Assembly: GCF_000716595.1 (NCBI RefSeq)
Contig: NZ_JNXC01000019.1
Span: forward strand, 1-64,000
Reading direction: 5' to 3'
DNA length: 64,000 nt
DNA from: Saccharothrix sp. NRRL B-16314
Lineage (GTDB): Bacteria > Actinomycetota > Actinomycetes > Mycobacteriales > Pseudonocardiaceae
Of this stretch, positions 18,350 through 27,142 are shown piece by piece. The translations under genes were made by a program, and so were the position numbers. The number at the start of each line of letters is the position of its first letter. Position 1 is the stretch's first letter. The notes beneath the pieces were generated by a model. The model saw nothing but the letters and a program-made list of their open reading frames with translations. It searched no databases and had not been told where the DNA came from.

Positions 18350-18589
18350 AGTTATCGGCAGGCACAACGCCGGTACGAGCAGGTGCTGCTCGGCGCCGGT
18401 TGCGAGCACCGGTTCGTGCAGGCGGTGCTGCGGCTCGCCGACTCGCCGGTGCTCGCGGACGAGACGCTCGCCCAGCTGGAGTCGTTGGCAGGCATCGCTG
18501 CGGCTGAACGGGTGATCCACTCGGCCATCACGGCGAAACCTGTGGCCGTTTGTGTAATTCGCGCCCGTAGGAACTCGATAGCCACATAA
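18350..18589 (+). pseudogene. 5'-truncated gene fragment upstream of the ATPase/sensor pair
   Basis: An open frame with strong codon bias (RRYEQVLLGAGCEHRFVQAV, then ADETLAQLESLAGIAAAERV) ends at TAA 18587-18589, 37 bp before the ATPase gene. No start codon in context precedes it, and decayed IS DNA lies just upstream. It may be the tail of a former first gene of the operon at 18627-22123. Family unknown. Confidence 0.4.
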
Positions 18590-18626
18590 AGTTCTTCGAT
18601 CCCGCACCCCTCAGAGGAGGCGAACG

Positions 18627-20519
18627 GTGTTCGAAGGGCGCACCAGGCTGCGCGGTCTCATCAACGGCCTGGCCCGGGCCCGCGGTGCGGGTGCCACGCC
18701 GTTGCTCGTGATCGAGGGTTGCGGTGGTTCCGGCAAGACCGCGCTGCTGAACCAGGCCCTCCTCGAGTGGAAGGACAGGACTCCGTCGGTGCTCGTGAAG
18801 CCGAAGGAGTTGGGGGACGACGAGCAGGGCAGCGCGGTGCGGCCGGTGCTCGCCGCGGCGTTGCTGGGGCTGAGCGTCGAGGTTCCCGGCTATCCCCTGT
18901 CGTTCGAACGCGTGCTGCTCGCGCAGATCGCCATCCGGATGCAGACCGGTGAGGACCTCAACCCGGAGGAGGCGCTCGTCGAGCTCAACCGCCAGACGAA
19001 CAACTACCGCGCGCCGAACCTGCGCGAGCTCGTCCGCGACCTGGCCAACACGGCCGGCTCTCTGATCAGCCTGCCGATCGACCCCGCCCCGGTCGTGAAC
19101 CGGGTCGCCGACTACCTGGGTGGCATGCTGGAGGGGTCGCGCCGAACGTCCAACTTCCGATGGAGCAAGGCGGCGCTCGACTGGTTCGGGCACCAGGACC
19201 AGGGACTCAAGCTCAACGCGGACCGCGCCCGGCTCCGGTTGAGCTCGCAGGCGCGCAGCAAGGACCCCGACGTGCGGCGCGACGTCGACGACCTGCTGGT
19301 CGCGGCGCTGCTCGCCGATCTGCGGCACAGCCTCGCGCCGGTCGGCGCCCGTGAGCACAACGTCCTGCTGCTGCTCGACGACGGTGACACCGAGGTGGCC
19401 ACGTCGTTCACCGCGGCGCTGCTGAGGGTGCGGCGTGTGGTCGCGGACACCGCGCGTGGCGGTGATCCCGCACCGCCCGACCCGCTGCTCGTCGTGACGA
19501 CTAGCGGTGGCCTGCTGGCGGAAGAGCTCGCCGACGAAGGGCTGCCGGGCGCCAAGGTGCTCACCGAGTCCGAAGTGGACGACTCGCTCACCGGGCTGTG
19601 GGCCCGGATCCGCTCGGAGAGCTTGACGAGCAGGGACGTCGTGCAGCTCGCCAAGGGCCACTTCTGGCCGGACGACCTGGCGGCGAGCACGGTCGGCAAG
19701 GTCGTCCACCGGTTGAGCCGAGGTCATCCGAGATCCGTCGACACGTTGCTGCGCAAGCTCCACGACGAACCGAGCCTTGCTCGCGATCCGGCCAAGCTGT
19801 TGCGCAACACGGAGAACGCGCTGCTCGAACCGTTCGTGCGCGGGTTCTCCGCCGGTGAGAGCGCGAACCGGCACCACGTGCAGGCCCTGATCACGCTGTC
19901 CGCGGCGCTCACCAAGCTCGAAGCCCAGACGCTCGCGGACCTGCTGCCCGACCCGGTCGGTCTCGACTCGCCGCTCTACTCGTCCTCAACGCTGTGGACC
20001 CCGCCCGAGTCGCCTCAGGGGCAGCTGCCCGAACTCGTGCGCTACCTCGGTCTGCGGCTGCTGTCCGCCCGCACCGATGACCACGAGGCGTCATGGCACG
20101 AGGTGATCGGCAAGTTGCGCGACCACGCGGGCGGTGAAGGGCCGCGGCTGCGGCACACGCTGCTGCTCGGCGACCGCGCCGAGGTCGCAGAGGAACTGCT
20201 GGAGTCGTTGTCGGACATGGCAACCGCGGACTGGCTCGTGCTCTTCGACCTGGTGACCTCGGACGTCAACCCGCGCGAACGGGAACCGGAGTCGATCGGC
20301 GCGGCCAGGCGTGGCAGCGACGAGGCGCACGCGTTCCGGCTGCTCGGCGTCGTCCCCGCGTTCGACCACGACCCGTGCGTCACCGATCCGGACATCCTGC
20401 AGAACCTCGCCGCCCACGCGGCACAGGGCCTGCGACAGCTCTCCAATCGCGCGCAGGACCCGGCGCTGCTGCTCAGGCGGGCGCAACGCTACGAGCGGTA
20501 CGGGAGGAACTACCGATGA
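18627..20519 (+). CDS. STAND-like P-loop ATPase, partner of the membrane sensor at 20516
   Basis: A 630-residue protein from GTG 18627 with GAGGAGG seven bases upstream. Walker A is GCGGSGKT (31-38) and Walker B HNVLLLLDD (245-252). An HPRSVDTLLRKL helix near 370 resembles the ARC/lid part of STAND ATPases. The C-terminal half is helical. There is no membrane helix or WD40/TPR array, so it should be cytosolic. Its stop overlaps the start of the next gene (ATGA), which indicates translational coupling and probably a protein pair. The exact subfamily and the output are unknown. Confidence 0.8.
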   Translation: MFEGRTRLRGLINGLARARGAGATPLLVIEGCGGSGKTALLNQALLEWKDRTPSVLVKPKELGDDEQGSAVRPVLAAALLGLSVEVPGYPLSFERVLLAQIAIRMQTGEDLNPEEALVELNRQTNNYRAPNLRELVRDLANTAGSLISLPIDPAPVVNRVADYLGGMLEGSRRTSNFRWSKAALDWFGHQDQGLKLNADRARLRLSSQARSKDPDVRRDVDDLLVAALLADLRHSLAPVGAREHNVLLLLDDGDTEVATSFTAALLRVRRVVADTARGGDPAPPDPLLVVTTSGGLLAEELADEGLPGAKVLTESEVDDSLTGLWARIRSESLTSRDVVQLAKGHFWPDDLAASTVGKVVHRLSRGHPRSVDTLLRKLHDEPSLARDPAKLLRNTENALLEPFVRGFSAGESANRHHVQALITLSAALTKLEAQTLADLLPDPVGLDSPLYSSSTLWTPPESPQGQLPELVRYLGLRLLSARTDDHEASWHEVIGKLRDHAGGEGPRLRHTLLLGDRAEVAEELLESLSDMATADWLVLFDLVTSDVNPREREPESIGAARRGSDEAHAFRLLGVVPAFDHDPCVTDPDILQNLAAHAAQGLRQLSNRAQDPALLLRRAQRYERYGRNYR

Positions 20520-22123
20520 GCCCCCAGTCCCGTTACTACCCGCCCGGGATCTGGCCGAGGAAGCGTGCCGACCGACACCCCGCGAAGTGGACGGACTGGC
20601 TGCGCGTGGTCGCCGTGCTGGCCGTCGCCGTGCTCGTGGCCGGGCTGGTCACCGGCGGCCCGTGGCTGTGGAAGCGGTTGTCCTGCAAGGACGGCTGGCT
20701 GCCGAGCGCGGACATCTGGTCGGCGGGAGGCGAGTGCGTCGGGCTCAGCGCCGGACCCTACGCCTTCGACCTGGACGCGTTCGCGAACGTGCTCAAGGTG
20801 ATCGAGAAGCAGAACGCGTCCGCCGCGGACGTCTGCGACCCGAAAGGCACGCCGGTCACCGTCGGCGTGCTGATGACCATGACCGACCAGTACGCGGGTG
20901 CGCGCGCCGTGCACGAGCTGGAAGGCATGGCTGCCGGCCAGGCCCGCGCGAACAGCACCGGCTGCCTGCACCCGATGCGGCTGCTGGTCGGCCAGCTCGG
21001 CGCGTACGGGCCGGAGCAGGAGGCTGCCGAGGTCGCGCGCAGGCTCGCCGGCCACCCCGAGGTCGTCGCCGTGGCCGGGCTCGGGCTGAGCCACCAGCGT
21101 TCCGCCGAGATCGCCGACCTGCTGGCTGCGGAGAAGATCCCGATGGTCGCGGATCTGATCACGGCGGAAGGCTTCGACCAGAGCGGTTCCACGGCACAGG
21201 AGACGGACTACAGCGGCTGCGCGCCCGACTCGACGTACCAGAACGGCGTCGGCCGTGACCACTACTACCGCGTGGCGTTCCGCGGCTCCGAGCAGATCAG
21301 TGCCCTGGGAGCGGCGCTGCCAGTCCGGCTGGACTTCATCATGGTGCCGACCGGTGGCACCGACCCGTACACCTGCACCGCGTTGCCGTTGATGCACAAG
21401 CAGTTCGGCGGCAACATCACCGAGGTCATGTTCGACCCGGACGAGGCGAGCACGGTGTCCCAGACCGCCCAACGGGTCTGCAACGTCCCCCAGGACGTGA
21501 CCGTCGGCTACATCGCCCGAGGCCGCGACCTAGCGCGGTTCCTGCACAGCCTCGACGAGGAGTTCACCAAGGGCCACTGCTCGGCCAAGTCGATCACGGT
21601 GCTGAGCACGTCGGACGGGCAGCGTGTGCGGGCGGCCGAGCTGGACCCGACGCTCGAGGACATGCGGGTGAAGGCGCTCTCCTCGCCGGCGTTCACCTCC
21701 GGCAAGCTGCGCCTGGTGTCCACCTTGGTCGGTGGCGCGGACAAGCAGGGACCTGGCAACACCGGTTTCGCCGACTTCGAACGGATCTTCACCAAGATCG
21801 GTTTCGACCTCGCGCACACCGACGCCGGCTGGGCGGTCAACGGCTACGACGCGATGTCCGTGGTCGAGGAAGCGATCAACAAGCTGCCGGTGACGAAGCA
21901 GGTCCAGCGCAGCCAGGTGAACACGCAGATCAGTTTCTTCTCCTCACCGGAGACTGCCGTGCAGGGCGCCGGCGGGCCGATCGTGTTCGACAACGACGGC
22001 AACCGGGTCGGCCACGCACCACCGGTGGTGCGGGTCTGCCCGTTGCCGCCGTCGCAGGACGGGACGCCCGGCCGGGTCCGCAGCGTGGCGCTCGAACCCG
22101 GCCGGTCGTCCCCGTCCTGCTAG
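20516..22123 (+). CDS. membrane-anchored periplasmic-binding-protein-like sensor
   Basis: A 535-residue protein. Residues 1-28 are cytosolic and basic, and a single uncleaved membrane helix spans ~29-50. Residues ~105-530 have the type I periplasmic-binding fold of branched-chain amino-acid receptors (PVTVGVLMTMTDQYAGARAV; HPEVVAVAGLGLSHQRSAEI; IPMVADLITAEG). It has paired cysteines outside, but no lipobox and no ABC transporter genes nearby. That argues for ligand sensing rather than transport, passing a signal to the coupled ATPase. Its TAG stop shares the CTAG tetramer with the stop of the convergent glyS-like fragment. Confidence 0.8.
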   Translation: MSPQSRYYPPGIWPRKRADRHPAKWTDWLRVVAVLAVAVLVAGLVTGGPWLWKRLSCKDGWLPSADIWSAGGECVGLSAGPYAFDLDAFANVLKVIEKQNASAADVCDPKGTPVTVGVLMTMTDQYAGARAVHELEGMAAGQARANSTGCLHPMRLLVGQLGAYGPEQEAAEVARRLAGHPEVVAVAGLGLSHQRSAEIADLLAAEKIPMVADLITAEGFDQSGSTAQETDYSGCAPDSTYQNGVGRDHYYRVAFRGSEQISALGAALPVRLDFIMVPTGGTDPYTCTALPLMHKQFGGNITEVMFDPDEASTVSQTAQRVCNVPQDVTVGYIARGRDLARFLHSLDEEFTKGHCSAKSITVLSTSDGQRVRAAELDPTLEDMRVKALSSPAFTSGKLRLVSTLVGGADKQGPGNTGFADFERIFTKIGFDLAHTDAGWAVNGYDAMSVVEEAINKLPVTKQVQRSQVNTQISFFSSPETAVQGAGGPIVFDNDGNRVGHAPPVVRVCPLPPSQDGTPGRVRSVALEPGRSSPSC

Positions 22124-22258
22124 AACTGGGTCCAGTCGAGCACCGGCGCCGCGAAGTCACGGATGGACGCCAGCAGACCGAGCCGCGCCGACTTCACCTT
22201 CTCGTCCTCGGCCATCACCAGGACCTCGTCGACGACGGTGTTGATCGGCGCGGTCAGG
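22120..22258 (-). pseudogene. C-terminal fragment of a glycyl-tRNA synthetase beta-like protein
   Basis: About 45 residues read LTAPINTVVDEVLVMAEDEK ... SARLGLLASIRDF to the stop. This matches the conserved anticodon-binding end of GlyS beta subunits (AP..FFD.VLVM..DE..R..RL.LL..I). The IS3 relic starts directly after it at 22259, so the gene body has been lost from this place. Confidence 0.55.
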
Positions 22259-22860
22259 CCCTCGGCAGCTCGACCCGCTTGCGCGACACGCGGATACCCC
22301 GACGCCGCAGCACCTGGTGAACCCGCGGACCTCCGTAGGTGCCGCCGGAGGCGGTGTGGATGTCGGTGATCTCGGCGGCGATCGCCTCGTCCTCACGCTC
22401 ACGGCGGGACGGGCCGGCCTGTCGGGCCACCCAGCCGTGGTAGGTGGAGGAGGCGACACCGAGGACCCGGAGGACGAACTCGACCCCGAAGCGGCCGCGA
22501 AGCTGCTCGACGAGCTTCACGACCGTCGCCGGGTCGGGTCGAGTTCCGCCGCGAAAGACGCGGACGCGGCCTTCAGGATCTCGTTGGCCGCTTGAGTTCC
22601 GCGTTCTCCTTGCGGAGCCGGCGCAGCTCCTCCGACTCGGTGGTCGTGGGCCGGTCGTCCCGCTCGCCCCGGTCGGCCTCGTCCTGCCGGATCCAGTTTC
22701 GCAACGCCTCGTGATGCACGCCCAGCTGCTCGGCCAGGCGCCGAATCACCGGCTTGGGATCCGACTCCCGGTACAGCCGGACCGCACGGGCCCTCAGCTC
22801 GTCGGGGCACTTCTTCGGTGGTGCCACGGACGACTCCCTTCAGGCCCTATCGGACCATGT
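22259..22860 (-). mobile_element. IS3-family element relic
   Basis: OrfA (22573-22827) begins MAPPKKCPDELRARAVRLYR with a helix-turn-helix and leucine zipper. A one-base deletion near 22596 breaks the [10 protein letters not shown] region where OrfA and OrfB normally overlap. OrfB (from 22520, KLVEQLRGRFGVEFVLRVLG) stops after about 80 residues at the glyS-like junction, so the catalytic core is missing. The element is inactive. A sliver of the same element type ends the regulator at 12640-12702. Confidence 0.8.
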
Positions 22861-22947
22861 CTGGAAAGACTCCGGGCTACCGGGGGAAGCTCACGCCACC
22901 GGCACGTTGACGGCGGCGGGGACAATTGGCCACACGCAGACCGTGGG

Positions 22948-23211
22948 TCACCGAAGCCGGGCACGGATGAACGCGCTGCGGATGCCCACGCGGCTCAGCT
23001 CGACGCCGGCCGTCGCGCTGCCGATGGCCGCGAGGGCCGCGGTGAGCTCGGCAGGCGGGCGAACGATGTCGTACGTCTCGACCACGTCGGTAGCTTCCTG
23101 AGGTCCGAGCTGATCGAAACCATCGGAGAGTGTCGATGAGAGTTCGATCAAGGCGCAGTCCGGCGAACCTGCCCTCGCGATGTCTTGTGGACAGGCGGCC
23201 GAACAGAGCAT
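22948..23211 (-). CDS. short hypothetical protein or fragment
   Basis: An open frame of up to 87 residues ends in PPAELTAALAAIGSATAGVE and a basic tail. The C-terminal half has normal codon use; the N-terminal half is doubtful. No ribosome site stands out. It may be the tail of a regulator gene. Not recognised. Confidence 0.3.
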   Translation of the reverse strand: MLCSAACPQDIARAGSPDCALIELSSTLSDGFDQLGPQEATDVVETYDIVRPPAELTAALAAIGSATAGVELSRVGIRSAFIRARLR

Positions 23212-23261
23212 TGAAGGTTGGTTGGCTATCCACCACCATGAAAGATGGTTGAACCTTCAAT
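23210..23261. promoter_or_regulatory. inverted repeat upstream of the subtilase gene
   Basis: ATTGAAGGTT (23210-23219) and AACCTTCAAT (23252-23261) are perfect 10-bp arms 32 bp apart, ending 17 bp before the start codon. The sequence is AT-rich for this DNA. It could be a repressor site or an RNA hairpin affecting translation. Confidence 0.45.
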
Positions 23262-23278
23262 ATTGCTGAGGTGAGCGG

Positions 23279-26173
23279 ATGCGGCATTTCCGGGTGAGAT
23301 CAAGGTTGGCCACGATCGCGGTACTCGCCGGCCTGGCAGGAACGGCCCTCTCGTCGACGAACGCCGCGGCCCAACGCGACACCGCCCCGGTCGCGCCGGA
23401 ACTCGCTGCCCTGGTCGAGGGCACGGACAGGGGTGAGCCGGTACAGGCACTGTTGATGTTGCCCAACGCCACCGGGTACGGCGGCGGCTACGACACCGTG
23501 ATCGACACGCTGCGCGAGCACGCGGAAGACAGCCAGCGCGAGGTCATGCGCCGCCTCGAGGCCCGCGACGACATCACCGTGCTCAACCGCCTGTGGCTCA
23601 CCAACATGCTCGTCGTCGAGTTACCAGCCAAGACCGAAGCCCTCCACGCGCTCGCCGAACTCCCAGGGGTCAGCCACCTGCTCCCCAACTTCGAGTTGAC
23701 CCTGCCGGACGTGAAGGAGTCCCCGGACGTCAGGGCGCAGAGCCACACCTGGGGTGTGGACAAGATCGAGGCCGCGCGGGCCTGGCAGGACCTCGACGTC
23801 ACCGGCACCAACGCGAAGGTCGCGGTGCTGGACACGGGCGTGGCGATCAACCACCCGGACCTGGCCGGCAAGATGGCCACCACCGACCACCGCGACCCCA
23901 AACACCCCGGCGGCTGGGCGGAGTTCGACGCCTCCGGGCGACGGGTTGACTCCCTGCCCCGGGACTCGGCGGTGCACGGCACGCACGTGACCGGCACCGT
24001 GGTCGGCGGCGACACCTCCGGCACCGCGATCGGCGTCGCGCCCGACGCGGAGTACATGCACGGCATGGTCATCCCCTACGGGCGCGGTACGTTCGCGCAG
24101 ATCGCGGCCGGTATGCAATGGGCCGTGGCGCCGACCGACATCAACGGCCAACCAGCGGGCTCACCTCCCGATGTGGTGTCGATGTCGTTGGGCGCCAACG
24201 GGTTCCTCAGCGAGATGATCGCGCCGACGCAGGCCATACGGGCCGCGGGCATCGTCCCGGTCATCGCGATCGGGAACAACTGCGGCACGGCAGGCACCGC
24301 CAGTCCCGGAAACGTCCGCGAGACGATCGCCGTCGGTGCCACGGACTCGTCGGACAACGTGGCCTCGTTCTCCTGCGGCGGCGTGGTTCGCAAGGACCAG
24401 TGGGCCGAACCGCCCGCCGAATGGCCGGAGGAGTGGGTCAAGCCCGACATCTCCGCGCCCGGGGTCGACGTGCACTCGGCCCACCCGGGCGGCGGTTACA
24501 GCACGCTCTCCGGCACCTCGATGGCCACCCCGCACACCGCGGGTACGGCCGCGCTGATGCGCTCCGCCGCGCCGGACCTGTCTGTCGACGACCTGTTCAC
24601 CGCGCTCGCCGACACGTCGTTCTGGGACGACCGCAACTCGCCGGACCGGCCGGACACCCGGTTCGGGCACGGCCGGATCAACGCCTACGAGGCCACCGCG
24701 CGGGTCGCGGTGCGCTCCGGGATCACCGGGATGATCACCGGGGGAGCGTCAGGTGACCCGGTCGCCGGCGCGACGGTCGTCGTCTCGCCGGGCAAACGCA
24801 CGGTGACCACGGACGCGAACGGCACGTTCAGCACCCGGCTCGAACCGGGCGCGTACGAGCTGGTCGTGTCCGTCTTCGGTTTCGAGGACGCCACGGTGTC
24901 CGACGTGGTTGTCGCGAAGGACTCCTTCACACCGGTGGCCGTCCCGCTCCGGAGCGTCCCGAGTGGACAGTTGACCGGCACGGTGGTATTCGACGAGTCC
25001 GGCGACAGCGTGCCCGGGGCGACCATCAGCGTCCTCGACGTGCCCAGGAACATCGCCGCGACCACCGGCGCGGACGGGCGGTACACGATGCCACTCGTTC
25101 CGGTGGGCACCTACTCCGTCGAGGTCAGCCACCCGTCCTTCACGGCGCCGGCCCCGAGCCAGGTCACCGTCACGGCGGACGCGGCGACCACGGCGAACTT
25201 CACCCTGACCAGGAGGCCGCCGTCGGTGGCCGTCGTGTCCAGCCCCGAGTCGTACGCCCAGGAGTACGTGGACCGCGTGTTCACACCCGCCGGCATCCCG
25301 GCGACCGCCTACTCCCACAGCGAACTCGAGCAGGCCGCGCGTCACCCGGTCGTGCTGATCGGTTACAACACCAGCAGTGGCAACTACGACCCGGCCCGGG
25401 TCCAGGCCATGCTGGACACCACCGACGCGAGCGGCGCCGGTGTGCTCTTCGTCGACCACGCCACCGGTTCCCTCAACGGGCTGAGGCTGCTGTCCAGGCA
25501 CACCGGTCAGCCCGAGGCAACCTGGTCAACGGCGGGCTGGACCGACGGGGAGGACCTCCGCTACGAGGTCACCGAGGAGCACCCGATCTTCGGTGATCGG
25601 AAGGTCGGCGACCACGTGATGCTGGCCCCGGTCGACTCGGACCTCCCGAAGTGGGCCGCCTGGTTCGCCGGCTACGAAGGCGAAGGCAGGCGGATCATCG
25701 GCGCGTTGGGCCGCAACAGCGGTGTCGTCGGCGGCGGCGTGGCCATCGACCAGCGCGCCAACAACCGACATGTGCTCCTGTCCATGCACGGGGCCGACCC
25801 CGGTGCCTGGACGGCCGACGCGAAGGAGATCTTCCACAACGCGATCGCGTGGGTCGCACCCGAACCGCCGGTGAACGCGCCGAACTTCGCCTCCTACGAC
25901 CTGACCGTCAGCCAGGACACCGTCCAGGTCGGCGAGCCGGTTTCCGTGGCGGTGCGGGTGAAGAACGTCGGCAGTTCAGCAGGCACCTACGACGCCGAGT
26001 TGAAGGTCGGCGGCTCGACGTTCGCGGTCACCCCGGTGACCCTGGCCGCAGGCGCGTCGACCACGGTGAGCTGGACGATCACCCCCGATGCCGTCGGCAC
26101 GTACCTGATCTCCGTCGAGCACCTCGCGACCTCGTTCCGGGTCCGGACACCGGTCGTCACCGGGGTGCGGTGA
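23279..26173 (+). CDS. secreted S8 (subtilisin-like) serine protease with C-terminal beta domains
   Basis: A 964-residue protein with ribosome site GAGG before ATG 23279. Residues 1-31 are a signal peptide and ~35-150 an inhibitor-type propeptide. The S8 catalytic domain (~157-470) has Asp185 (VAVLDTGV), His233 (HGTHVTG), an oxyanion Asn at 333/334 (IGNN) and Ser414 (GTSMATP). Two carboxypeptidase-regulatory-like beta domains follow (~480-640: GDPVAGATVVVSPG, GDSVPGATISVLD). A Rossmann-like region (~645-860) comes next, and a CARDB-type Ig domain ends the protein (~870-964). All catalytic residues are present. It is probably a cell-surface or extracellular protease, transcribed alone and closed by strong hairpins. 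Confidence 0.92.
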   Translation: MRHFRVRSRLATIAVLAGLAGTALSSTNAAAQRDTAPVAPELAALVEGTDRGEPVQALLMLPNATGYGGGYDTVIDTLREHAEDSQREVMRRLEARDDITVLNRLWLTNMLVVELPAKTEALHALAELPGVSHLLPNFELTLPDVKESPDVRAQSHTWGVDKIEAARAWQDLDVTGTNAKVAVLDTGVAINHPDLAGKMATTDHRDPKHPGGWAEFDASGRRVDSLPRDSAVHGTHVTGTVVGGDTSGTAIGVAPDAEYMHGMVIPYGRGTFAQIAAGMQWAVAPTDINGQPAGSPPDVVSMSLGANGFLSEMIAPTQAIRAAGIVPVIAIGNNCGTAGTASPGNVRETIAVGATDSSDNVASFSCGGVVRKDQWAEPPAEWPEEWVKPDISAPGVDVHSAHPGGGYSTLSGTSMATPHTAGTAALMRSAAPDLSVDDLFTALADTSFWDDRNSPDRPDTRFGHGRINAYEATARVAVRSGITGMITGGASGDPVAGATVVVSPGKRTVTTDANGTFSTRLEPGAYELVVSVFGFEDATVSDVVVAKDSFTPVAVPLRSVPSGQLTGTVVFDESGDSVPGATISVLDVPRNIAATTGADGRYTMPLVPVGTYSVEVSHPSFTAPAPSQVTVTADAATTANFTLTRRPPSVAVVSSPESYAQEYVDRVFTPAGIPATAYSHSELEQAARHPVVLIGYNTSSGNYDPARVQAMLDTTDASGAGVLFVDHATGSLNGLRLLSRHTGQPEATWSTAGWTDGEDLRYEVTEEHPIFGDRKVGDHVMLAPVDSDLPKWAAWFAGYEGEGRRIIGALGRNSGVVGGGVAIDQRANNRHVLLSMHGADPGAWTADAKEIFHNAIAWVAPEPPVNAPNFASYDLTVSQDTVQVGEPVSVAVRVKNVGSSAGTYDAELKVGGSTFAVTPVTLAAGASTTVSWTITPDAVGTYLISVEHLATSFRVRTPVVTGVR

Positions 26174-26230
26174 ACGACCCACGCGCTCCCAGGTCCGCCG
26201 AGGCTCGCCGGCCGGCCACCTGCTGAGCAC

Positions 26231-26270
26231 GGAAACCGCCGGCAACGGGGCTTCCGCACCGGCGGTTTCC
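26231..26270. terminator. hairpin after the subtilase gene
   Basis: GGAAACCGCCGG (26231-26242) pairs perfectly with CCGGCGGTTTCC (26259-26270). Confidence 0.7.
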
Positions 26271-26293
26271 CGGTGAGCTGTTCCTGACTGTCG

Positions 26294-26340
26294 CACCCGA
26301 GCCCGGCGTCTCCCGGTTCCGGAGACGCCGGGCTCGGGTG
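26294..26340. terminator. very strong 20-bp hairpin
   Basis: CACCCGAGCCCGGCGTCTCC (26294-26313) pairs perfectly with 26321-26340 across a 7-nt loop. It may end transcription from either side, shielding the subtilase from the relics on its right. Confidence 0.75.
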
Positions 26341-26695
26341 CGCACGGGGGCTGTGCGACGTGCTCGCCCGTCGGTTCGGTGGCCGGCGTCGTCGTGCCCA
26401 TGTACTCGTAGACGGTTCCGTCGCTCAAGCAGTAGGCCTTGTCGGTGTTCCCCCGCTTCTCCGCACCAAGCAGGAGGACGCGCCCGGTTGATCGGTTCAG
26501 TTGGTCAAGGAGCCCGCGTCTCGGTGAGCCGATCGCCGCGTCGCGACCGCCGGGGCGACCGCAGCGATCACCGACCTTCCGCCGCACAGCGCCACCGCCT
26601 CACCCAGCAGCTCGGCCGCCGCCCAGGGATCGCCGGCCCGGAGCCGGTAGCCTCCACCTGGGTCCGGTGGCGTCATTCGACAACCTGCTGATGGA
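26341..26695. other. gap with gene debris
   Basis: A minus-strand open stretch near 26340-26480 reads EKRGNTDKAYCLSDGTVYEY, which looks like the tail of a real exported protein but has no start. No other gene, RNA or promoter is recognised. Confidence 0.3.
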
Positions 26696-26923
26696 CTCGC
26701 CTTCGGCATCAACGCCGGCCCGCACAACTGGACCTCCTTCAAGGAGTTCCACGTCAACTTCCAACCCGACCACAACGCCAACACCATCCTGATAAAGCCC
26801 GAGTTCTTCAACGAGGTCAACGACGGCGCCCGCGTCACGCTCACCTTCCACTTCTGGAGCGGGACGCAGATCGCCTACCACGTCACCAAGACCGGTAGCA
26901 CGGTCACCGGCACCACCAGCTGA
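26696..26923 (+). pseudogene. C-terminal fragment of an exported beta-sandwich/carbohydrate-binding-type protein
   Basis: 75 codons in one frame (FGINAGPHNWTSFKEFHVNF; LIKPEFFNEVNDGARVTLTF; HFWSGTQIAYHVT) end at TGA 26921-26923, followed by a terminator hairpin. The alternating aromatic strands resemble Ig-like carbohydrate-binding modules at the ends of secreted glycosidases. The N-terminal part is absent. Confidence 0.45.
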
Positions 26924-26935
26924 CCACGAGCGACG

Positions 26936-26964
26936 GGTGCCGCCACCCTCCCGGTGGCGGCACC
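26936..26964 (+). terminator. hairpin terminator
   Basis: GGTGCCGCCACC and GGTGGCGGCACC form a perfect 12-bp stem with loop CTCCC, 12 bp after the stop of the fragment at 26696-26923. Confidence 0.75.
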
Positions 26965-26965
26965 G

Positions 26966-27142
26966 TCCCGAGCGGGTGGCCGGCCGCCGTTCACGACCGT
27001 GGACCTGGACCCGGAGCGGTTGGGCACGACGGCGGCGCGGTGCCTGTTCGACGCGCTGGACGGGCGTCGGCCGTCCGGGGTGATCCGGCAGCCGTGCCGG
27101 CGGGTCGTGCGTGAGTCAACCTCGGCGATCAGGCGTGCGTGA
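26966..27142 (+). pseudogene. C-terminal fragment of a LacI-family repressor
   Basis: The frame reads FTTVDLDPERLGTTAARCLF, then DGRRPSGVIRQPCRRVVRES. This is the conserved end of LacI-type regulators (TTVd.d...lG..A...L...dgr.P......P..vvRES). The DNA-binding head and most of the ligand domain are gone. It lies 7 kb before a glycosidase locus with LacI-type operators, but is too damaged to regulate it. Confidence 0.7.
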
